This document shows, piece by piece, positions 1-9,000 of a DNA stretch of 13,199 bases. The notes beneath the pieces are model-generated. The model saw nothing but the letters and a program-made list of their open reading frames with translations, searched no databases and was not told the origin of the DNA. Positions within the stretch are counted from its first letter, which is position 1. Every line of letters begins with the position of its first letter. This DNA is from Zygnema cylindricum. Its lineage: Eukaryota; Streptophyta; Zygnematophyceae; Zygnematales; Zygnemataceae. The stretch is taken from assembly GCA_037447655.1 (NCBI GenBank), contig JBBHKE010002560.1:293206-306404 (forward strand). The letters are read 5' to 3'. The position numbers and the translations under genes were made by a program.

Positions 1-139
1 GCGAGGCAATGCTACCTGTAATCGGGATTAATTACGGTGCGGACGTACCGCAAACACTTTTCCATGTTAGCATGTTTTCCGAAATCCAAGCCGGTTTATT
101 TTAAAACATCACAACACATAGCCATTTTTTGAATAGCGC

Positions 140-285
140 TATTGTGGCTATGGCTATCAATAGCCTATCGCCGATATGGAATTTGTTGGTCCCAGACCGA
201 TATATCGGAATCTCTGACCGTTCGATAACCGATAACTATCGGTATCGGTGTTATCGCGATAAGTTTTTTACCGATACACAACACT
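140..285. repeat. Cluster of CCGATA/TATCGG palindromes
   Basis: CCGATATATCGG at 197-208 is a perfect 12-nt palindrome. CCGATAACTATCGG at 229-242 has 6-nt arms round two bases. Further CCGATA or TATCGG copies lie close by on both sides, along with GATAAC/GTTATC words. Such density suggests a foldback end of a transposon or a degenerate satellite, but no full element boundary is visible. Confidence 0.5.
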
Positions 286-498
286 ACAAAATTTTATTTG
301 GCCGAACCTAAAGCCTTTTGTACGATTGTACCTTTTCACAAACGCCATGCAGGCGTGGCATTAATTAGGGCTAATGTCCATCGTAACGGAGCGCCCCTTC
401 GTTAGAGCAAAAAGTAAATGAACCCGCAAGCATGTTTCCTCCCAAACAAAAAAAATAGCTCACTTCTCCGTTAAGGGAGATAACCAAACGAAGCTTTG

Positions 499-504
499 CA
501 CGTG
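499..504. promoter_or_regulatory. G-box CACGTG
   Basis: CACGTG within GCACGTGTGAGG, about 2.2 kb upstream of the kinase start. It lacks the full ABRE consensus and may be chance. Confidence 0.25.
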
Positions 505-840
505 TGAGGTGTCCAACGGGGAAAGTTCGGTCGTGGCCCCCGTCCCATCGCCCGATCCCGGAAAAGGAAAAACATTGAAATTTCAAAAAAGAAAAGGAAA
601 ACACCACACAAGAAAACGAAGTCGGAAAAATAACTTTCGCGTTCAAAGACAAGGAATAATATCAGGAGACTGTTTGAGACCTTTTCGCTGTTTTTCTTTT
701 CGTGGTTCAATTTTCCAAATTATAGCATCGCTCGACTGTATTAACACCTAACTTTCTCGAAAGTGCTCTAATAGAAAGTTAGTTTTGTCGTACACTATTT
801 AGGCAATTGATCTTTACTAAGAAAGCGTTACGGGAAACCC

Positions 841-1700
841 TTTGGGTACATGGGAACTAAAGAAACAAACAATAAGAAACAAATTAGGAAAAAGGACGTT
901 GGGGGGAATTAAACCCAAAAGAATAAGTAAATGTAGCTTGCAAAGAATGTACACACAAGGGCGAACAAAAAAAGCGTAGGGATAAACAACCAACACAAAA
1001 AGTAGCAACAATTAATAAAACACAAAAGAAAAACTACCCAAACAACCTTTAATGAAAATCTAACCACTAAAAGCAACCCCTCGAAACCCCAATCACGGCG
1101 AACACGTTGAGGGAGGTCTCGAACACGTAACAACGGAAAAACATAAAAGCTCGCACATTGTTGTAAAGCCACATACAAACGACCACGATAAAAAAACTTA
1201 AAGAAAAAAGGGAGAGGGGTCCCAAGGCTTCTTCACTCAAAATATTGTCGACTGTATGTTCAAATTAGCGCATCCAAAGCAACATTGACCATTGGAACAA
1301 AATCATCTATAGCACGATGCGCGTAATTACATTCATTCCTCTTAAAGGCTTCATGTGCAGCCACTCCAATATGCTCAAAGGCCTAGGCCACAGTTGTAGC
1401 AGAGGTAGATTGGCACACAACATGCAAACAGAGAGAGCTGTTAGCTAGAATGGACATTTGCCTGCGTAGGAGCAGCCATAAAAAGGGAATTTTTTTTCGT
1501 TTGTAAGCCTAACTAGCATAGCACTTAACGGTATTAAATCCATTGGGCGTCGAATGCTGATGTACGACACCGATTTGTATCCGTTATTAACGAGCAAAGA
1601 ATAGCTAATGAAATACCATTCCCGTGCCCGCGCGTAAACCGAAATGGAGAACCGAGGCTGGGTGAAACCTTTGTCGAAAACGACGACGCAATCGACCAAA
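841..1700. other. A-rich, T-poor 5' flank; no convincing gene
   Basis: The + strand of about 840-1210 is strongly rich in A and poor in T, which makes long but biased (Leu/Phe/Val) frames on the - strand that I regard as artefacts. On the - strand, 1382-1260 holds 40 codons of balanced composition after a TAG, listed as a finding. Nothing else is recognisable. Confidence 0.45.
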
Positions 1701-1702
1701 AC

Positions 1703-1719
1703 TACAGTACAGTACAGTA
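1703..1719. repeat. TACAG pentanucleotide repeat
   Basis: Three perfect TACAG units followed by TA. It is short, likely a chance or slippage microsatellite. Confidence 0.6.
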
Positions 1720-1846
1720 TATTGAAAAGAAAAACAAAATAAACAGTTCACCGCGCACAGGTACAGTAGCGGTTACATAAAAACCGTACCGTTTTGGTGT
1801 CACCTTTCGTCCTTTGACGAATATATTCGTGATCTATCAGCGTGCA

Positions 1847-1855
1847 ACACGTGGC
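1847..1855 (+). promoter_or_regulatory. G-box / ABA-responsive element (ACACGTGGC)
   Basis: ACACGTGGC contains the palindromic G-box CACGTG (1848-1853) and the canonical ABRE core ACGTGGC. It lies about 820 nt upstream of the chosen ATG. bZIP factors of the ABF/ABI5 type bind such sites in plants. A single site is only suggestive. Confidence 0.4.
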
Positions 1856-2577
1856 CCTGTGCACCTACGTTGCCAGAGTTGAGATCTGATCGCGTACATT
1901 GCACTTCGACTTCGTTTCAATTCTCGCCATCCGCGTAGCAGAATCACACCCGTACGACCATCCGATACGGATCAAGGGCTCCTTCAATATTCAGTTCGGG
2001 CGGCAACCCGCCCATCCAGTTTGTGGCTCCCTGCACGCCCACACTTTTCCAGCCAGCCCGGCCGCCCAGTCCTGCTGCCCGCCCAGCACTGGTGGCAGAA
2101 TTTTTTTTTACTTTCATGGCCCGCAGGTCGCCTTGTGTACCTTTTCAGTCGTGCCGTACGTTTTTGACCGCGGAAAGTACAGATAGTAGTGCTCCGTAAC
2201 GAGCAGCCGCGCCCCTCCTATGTAAATGAAGTGTGCTGCCACAGTCCCTGGGCGGCACGCATTTTTTGGAATGTTCCCCTCCCTGAAGCCAGTTCTCCTC
2301 CTCAAATTTTGGAGCTGCCCCAATAGACGGTTATAGATGCGTCTAGAACAAAAATAGACAGCTGCGATCTGCGCGTGGCACTTGAGGCTCGGCAGGTATC
2401 CAGCACTTAAAAAAAGAGAAAATTATGTCTTTTCCGTGACTGCTGTACAGGTGGTATTCAAAAGGCCAAAAGCATTGGTAGGGTAATTATAGCAAAACCG
2501 GCAATCAACACCTGTGTGGTTTGTTGCCTCCATTATTCTATTCCTTCCGTCTTCTCTCTGTCAGTATATACACAGCT

Positions 2578-2585
2578 TATAAATA
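2578..2585 (+). promoter_or_regulatory. TATA-box-like TATAAATA
   Basis: TATAAATA sits 92 nt before ATG 2677. If used, transcription would begin near 2608-2615, which would exclude or abut ATG 2614 and favour ATG 2677 with a 5' UTR of about 65 nt. Not proven. Confidence 0.35.
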
Positions 2586-2676
2586 CAAGTTGTGCGAAGA
2601 CATCCACTTTCTTATGCTGCAGCTGAGTAGAGCGAATCGGCCAAGGCAGCAACTCAAACAGGTCACTTTCCAAAAG

Positions 2677-3018
2677 ATGCAAGATTATGATGATTCGGAC
2701 TTACGGCCTGCTGATGTTGGACCAGCGGGTAGGGAGCCGCCTCCGGAAGCTGTCCTAATGGCACACTATGAAGCACTTGCCGCACGAGATCGCGATATAA
2801 CTGATCACATCGAACGCATCCAGGAGAAAGACGCTCGCAGAGCTTCCGCCCAGGCTAAGTCGCAGAACGCGTCGCAGGCTATGCTAGCAAGGATTGCAGA
2901 GCTTGAAGCTAACCATGAGGCTCTGAGGAGACAAATGGAGGAGCTTGTGACTGTGAAGGAGAAACTCGAGCATCAAATTCGTGAGAGGGTGCTGGCGTCA
3001 GCCGAGCGGCAACCGCAA
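2677..3018 (+). CDS. Exon 1: N-terminal coiled coil
   Basis: Residues 1-114. After an acidic/proline-rich start (MQDYDDSDL..), residues about 28-110 are rich in Glu, Arg, Lys, Ala and Leu with no proline (for example [20 protein letters not shown] at 71-90), which reads as a long amphipathic coiled coil, probably for dimerisation. Plant B2 Rafs also start with a short helical segment. The exon ends at CAA before donor GTAAGA, phase 0. The frame is open upstream back to a TAG at 2479, so ATG 2614 is an alternative start. Confidence 0.85.
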
Positions 3019-6000
3019 GTAAGAATTATTTGTTGTTTATTATAGATTAGAATAGTTTGACACCGAAGTTCCATGCTTGCTAACATACCTATTGACGACG
3101 GAAATAAGTTTTGGAAGTCGAAAGAGAAAACGAGGAAGGTCTTTTCAACTGGCATTGCACACGTGGCAGAATATCATGAAGGTTCTCTGGAGGACTGTAT
3201 ATTCTCTTGTGTGTGAGAGTTTCTGTCGTTCATTGCCAATGACAGATAATTTGAGCCATGTTAACTTTAAGTATTATCTGTGGAAGCAATTTAAAGTGTT
3301 TTAAGTCTGACAATCTAGCGCGGAAGGTTTAGGAGTATTGGAAAATAGGAGGCTGGCGGTCAGTCAGATGAGTTCTTTATCATTTCCAGAGAAGAGGAAA
3401 AATATATCGCCATGTAGGAACTTTAGATTTTGCGCTACTGGTAGACCAGAAAGTATTCTATTCAGCATGGAGAGGGAGTAATGCTGCGTTAAGCATGTAA
3501 GGAAATTTGATAAAACTGTCTGCATTGGCACGGAAATATAACCTGTGCCTTAGGCTAAAATAGAAAAAAGGTGCTGCATATGGGCGATTGCTTCTTGTTA
3601 CTACAGCAAGACAAGGCAGGAAGAGTCTAGCCCTTTAGTAACGAAACAAAAATCTCCACCAACGTTGTGGTTGCTGGTTTGATATTCACGACGGAAGTCA
3701 CATTTCAATCTCTGATATTCACTAATGTTATTCGTTTGGAATCTAGCTTTTGTGGTTGTACAAGCTGATCCTTCGAAGTAACTTAGTTTGATTGTATACT
3801 CTTGGGATTGCTTTGCTATCTATGTACTGTTGTGCTACTATGAGTGACATGTTTATGACTTCATGTCATCTTTTACACGAAAGTGCATCTGTTATGTCGC
3901 AGGAGCTGTCACATCGTATGCTTTCCGATCAAGAAGAGGCTGTTCGAGCTGTTGGACTTCATTTCGTACCACCTCGAGATGCTGATGCTGACAGAAGAAG
4001 ATCAGTGGACTACACTGATATCCTTCACTCCCTCGCACAGGCAGTATATTGTTTTAAATTGAACGGAGAAATTACATACTGGTGAGAGACTAGTTATGGT
4101 CATTTTTTAAGCTTTAACAGATATTCATGCTTTTTCAACTAAAAGCAGCCTTTCCGCGGAATAGATTTTGCAAGTAGCCTTTTGTCTTTGGAAGTTTGTT
4201 GATGTCAATAGATGAAATGTTTACCAGTTGTTGAGGACTATCAGTTTTTTACATATCCTGATGTTGAATATAACTTTTGGCTCAATCCGAGGGTGCAGGA
4301 ATCAAACTTCCGAACAGCTCTTTGGCTGGACAGCACAGGAAGCCATAGGAAGAAATGTTGTTGAACTTGTGTGTATGGAGAGTACATATGAAGTTGCAAG
4401 CCAGATTATGGGTCGTCTGCAGGTCGGACAGTCATGGACTGGGCACTTTCCACTTAGAAAACGGTCTGGAGAAGTTTTTACAGCAATGATAACTGATACT
4501 CCACTTTTTGATGCACATGGAAATTTGTCGGCAATTATTGGTGTAGCCAGTGACTCTAGGCCTGTCAAAGGACAACTTTCTTATTTGCTAAGTTCAAGTA
4601 GAGGAAGCTCAGGCAACTATTCTGACACTGCCTCAGAAAATTCAGACATGCCAAGCACTTCAGACTCAGGGAAGTCTCGGACTGAAACGACCCAAACCTG
4701 GCTCCCTTTCGCTTCAGCCCTTTCTAACCTTGTAAGTGTCCTACCACTGTTTTATTGAGGATTTCTTAAATTAACCAGAAAGTTGCAGAAAATAGCTGAA
4801 AACCGCATCATTTATGCACGCTAGATGAGGAACAGTGCCGACATTGTGATATCAACTAATCTATAAGTTTCGGAGAACTATCTAATATATCATCTCGTTT
4901 TGTTTTTGTGTAAATGCTTTTGGTATTTTTCAGGCAGGAAAAATGATGCAGCGGCTCGGCGTCTCTGCCTCTAATGTGCCTCAACTTGAGCACGAAGGTG
5001 GTAGTGGTGGGAGTAGCCAAAGTCAAATGTCGTTTACATCCGATATGCTAGAAGAACTGCAATATGGGTCTGAGCATGGAGTACGTTCACCTTCAACACG
5101 GTACAGCAGTGGTGGGGGGCCTTCTCCTCCCCTTTCTAGTCATGGTCACAGCGCGGGCTCTTCATTATCTGGTGGGATGCTGCCTTTGGGTCAACCCTCT
5201 GAAGTGCCAGGGGTACCAGGTCACTTTATGCAGGTTGATGTACCGAGAATAGCTCCAATTCCTGTCATTTCTTCACCCATATCAAGACCGGTTTCTGTGG
5301 ATCCTGTAAGAAGTTACGCTCTTATGTCTAGCACAGCTGATGCAATGTATTCTTTCGTAGTAGGAGGCGGTACTCATAGTGTTAGTAGTACATCGGCTGC
5401 GGCAGTGGGCAGAGATTTCAGTCCAAGAGGTAGTCAGCGAAACACACTAAGTGTTATTGGGGAAATAGGAGGTGAACTGAGACTAAAACCACGAGATCCT
5501 TGGGCTGGAGAAGGGGAAATGATAGAATCGACAAGGAAAACTGCTGCGGTCCCTTTGTTGGCAATTGCTGATGATCCTGCCATGAAGACTCAAGGGTCCG
5601 CGCAAGTTGGGCAGGTTTTGTCAGTAGATGTTGTACAAACGGGTCCAAACGAAGCAGGTATTGCTGGGAGATTTCAGAGGCCTGAAGATGATAAACTTAA
5701 GGCTACAACGAGTGATGCAAGTAGCGCAGACACAACGATGAGTGAGCTGGTTAGGGAAGAGCAGGTTCCGAGTTCAATCAGCTCAGAGTGGGAGATTCCT
5801 TGGGATGAGCTCGAGTTGGGAGAGCAGATTGGCCAAGGTGGGTTTGATTTCTGGTCCATTCATGGCAGGAGAAAGAGGGCTTTTCTGTCTATTTTCTTTA
5901 GTTGCATGCTATTCTGTTTGGCGGTGGAGCTTACTGTGGCGAGGATACTGTCTGCAAGCAGAGAAAAGCTAGCTCCGTTCAGCTTTTAGTCCACAGCTAA

Positions 6001-9000
6001 ATAGGTACACTGTGAATCGTTATTAGCGTGGTGCCGGTTTTTCTCGTTCCCTGGACATATCTAGTGTTAATGTTACTGAATTGTCATGTTAGTGATTCAC
6101 GGTGTAGTGCAAGATATGCCTTGTACCTGACCTTATTTTACATAATGTTCTGCCTCTCGATTTCCACTAGCAATTCATAGTTTCTTTTCGTGCTTCTTGG
6201 CAGCTGCACGTCTGTTGCTTTACAGCACTTGGTTGTTGTGAATTGTTTTACAGCACTTGGTGTGTTGTGAATTGTTCTTGGCCAGATGCCATTTCCTTGA
6301 CTATTCTCCTCCTAGTCATTTGAGCTGAAGAATTTTGCTGGGAATGAATGCAGTACAAATCTGCATGTAGTTTATCCTGTGAAGCATTGACATGTTTTCA
6401 GTAACACCCATTTGCAAGTGACATGAAAGTGGACCTTTGAGCTTTGTTTCATTTCAATGGCTATGTCAAAGACGTACGTGGTTTGTCATTTCACTTGACA
6501 AAATACCAAAATTGTACTGTTGACAGGGGTACAGGAGGTTTTCGTAGTTTCAAGTCAAGCTTCTTGCAGGTCATAATTGGCTGTTAACAGAACCACCTCT
6601 TGAGCTTATGTCCTGGTTTAGCGTAGCGATGTTCAACGTGTGAACCTGTTTTTCCAAATATTGCCCAGCTTGTCAAATGGTTTATTTTAGATATGATTTT
6701 AAAGCTGGCAATGGATATAGCATCCATTTGTTTCACTATACACCCGAATCTCACATAGACTGAAATGTATTTTCCATTCATCGGTTCTGAAGATGATAGA
6801 GTTTGTTCTTTTGTCTAGTGAAGCAAGGCATATTTTGAACAGATTTGAAGACATTTTTTTTGGTGGCTTCATATTTTTTTTTAAGGTCGTGTTGATAAAG
6901 TTTGGTGAGGACGACAACTACACCGCGAATCGTTATTAGTGTCAAAGTCACTAATTTGGGTTCTTAAAATTTTGATTTTTTTCCTGAAATAGAATTAATA
7001 ACGCTTTTTAAGGACGTGGACCATAATCTGCCACGTCTCTCGCACTAAATTAGAATCAATAACACTATTTTTTTTTTTACGCTATTTAAACTTTGACACT
7101 AATAACGATTCGCGGTGTACCTGCTTTTGGCAGCTTCATCTTCTACCTTGTATTGCACGTATACTCAGATAATTTTCCACTGTGTTGCAGGATCCTGTGG
7201 AACTGTTTTCAAAGGAATGTGGAATGGCTCGGTGAGCAAAAGCTCTTCTTAAACTCCGCAAGTCTTTTCCATCACAGTTGATATTTTGCTTTCTAGTCTG
7301 TTGTAGTTTCAATGCTGCCAGCTATTTTCTTGTAGAACAGGGAAAGCACTTTGATTCTCATTGGCATATTTGTTCGTTAGCCTTCTATTGTAGACTAACT
7401 CATTTCCAACGTTATCATCGCAGGACGTGGCTATCAAGGTGTTTTCGGAGTCTGATTACTGTGTAGAAATGCTCGAGGATTTTGAGAAAGAGGTGAGCGA
7501 TTGCTAATAGCTATGCTGGTACGGTCAACTTAGTCATTTCGTGGCAAAGTTCCCAGCTTACTTCTTTCTGCTGACAGAGTCTAATAAGTTCAAACCGAGG
7601 GAAAGTTTGACATTGAATTGACGGATCCTCTCTTTAAACCTTTTTCCCACTGTTTTTAAAGTTTGGGAGCCATTCGGTATCTGGCATGGGAAGTACTTAC
7701 GTATTTACACTGTTGTGTGGGCTTGGAGCAGATCAAAATCATGCAAAGACTGAGGCATCCAAATGTCCTCCTGTTCATGGGTGCAGTCAGGACTGTAAAA
7801 CATCTATGCATTGTCACAGAGTTTCTTCCAAGGTAAATATTCTATGAAGGTCATCGACTTTTATTCAGAAAGGCTGTTGTTTGTTTATAGAGTCTTGTTT
7901 GAAAGAATACTTACTAATAAGTTTCAGTATCATTGTTAGTCCGCCTGTATGTTTAGCCTAACCCATAAGACTTCTGTGCATACTAAAAGGAAGCAGGCAT
8001 TGGCTTACACCAAATCCGCAAGTGTTGATCGTGAGGTCAAGTGTCACTTTGACTTGATCAAGTTTTATACAATATGAGGATTGTTGAGATGTTTCCAGGG
8101 TACTTGGTAACTGAGCATTGCAGTTTCTTGTTGTCCAAGGTTATGTTCTGGATGTTGCTGGAAACCACAGAATATAGATGAATATGTCCTGTTGCCTCAA
8201 GGAGTGTCCGTTTTACTGGGGTGCTCAGGGGAAGTTTATTTCGACTCCTCCATCGCAATACTCCGGGATTGACATGGTCCAGACGCATGCGCATGGCACT
8301 GGACATTGTGAGATTCTGAATTCCTTTTGCTGCATTTCTGCTTTGAAATATCAGGTCAATTGTCCAACCCATTTGCATCACGAGAGTTCAAACGCTCGTG
8401 TAGTGTGGATATGCACTGTGGAGTTTCACTCACTTCCAGTATGTTTTTTTTGTTTTTTTGTTTTGCTTTCTAGATCTGTTTGGTTTTTCACTTTTTCTAT
8501 ATTGGATGTTTGAATCTGATCCATCAGATTAATTATGTGTCTTTTTCTGGATTAACCGTCAATGGGTGGAACTACAGAAACATGTATAGATTGATGTAAC
8601 CTGTATTCATGTTCCTTTCTGACCTATGTGGCCAGATGTCTAATTTTCCTGTCATATGACATGACGTGACCTCTTTCCACTGCTGTAATTCTTGCTGTTA
8701 CAGGCCAGGGGCGTCAATTACCTTCACAAGAGCAATCCTCCTGTGGTACATAGAGATCTGAAGTCCTCCAACCTTCTAGTTGATCGCAATTGGACAGTTA
8801 AGGTAAGTCGATTCTTGCCTGCAGTTGCTTGTTAGTTTTCCCACCCACTTCTTGCTCGGTTTTATATCTATGTCAGTTCTCAGGATTTCCACCAGCCTGT
8901 TAAGCATCAAACTTTCAAATGTATCGACAAATTTTATGGAACTTGTGTCGTAAACAATTTCTAGTTTGTTTGTGCCATTGGGTAAGACATTTTTTGGGCA

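Larger units (their letters stand above)
1..840. other. 5' flank, no gene supported
   Basis: Open frames here are short, lack any recognisable domain and show no splice-joined homology. It contains the CCGATA palindrome cluster and a G-box at 499-504. It is probably intergenic, possibly transposon-derived at the left. Confidence 0.5.
1701..2676 (+). promoter_or_regulatory. Putative promoter and 5' UTR of the PAS-Raf kinase gene
   Basis: No convincing ORF is present in this stretch immediately upstream of the kinase start. It contains a G-box/ABRE at 1847-1855, a short TACAG repeat at 1703-1719, a pyrimidine-rich tract around 2530-2565 and a TATA-like box at 2578-2585. The transcription start is not known. 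TTCTCTCTGTCAG ending near 2564 could alternatively be the acceptor of a 5' UTR intron. Confidence 0.45.
5838..7190 (+). other. Intron 4 (1353 nt), transposon-loaded
   Basis: GTGGGT..GTTGCAG, phase 1, the longest intron. It carries two related foldback elements and a short tandem duplication. Read through in frame from exon 4 it stays open to TAG at 5987-5989, adding about 50 codons with a hydrophobic stretch. Confidence 0.88.

Noticed and set aside
371-751. Overlapping frames on both strands in the left flank
   Set aside because: Several frames are open at once in purine-rich sequence; none resembles a protein family.
817-1178. Long - strand frames rich in Leu, Phe and Val
   Set aside because: They follow from the A-rich, T-poor + strand; composition is biased and no domain is recognisable.
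1445-1699. 84-codon - strand frame
   Set aside because: No recognisable motif, no supporting splice sites and no upstream promoter-like sequence.
4302-4568. 88-codon - strand frame
   Set aside because: Antisense shadow of the PAS-encoding exon 3.
8178-8513. 111-codon + strand frame and its antisense partner
   Set aside because: Overlaps exon 8 in the wrong frame; the correct frame gives the conserved [10 protein letters not shown] segment.
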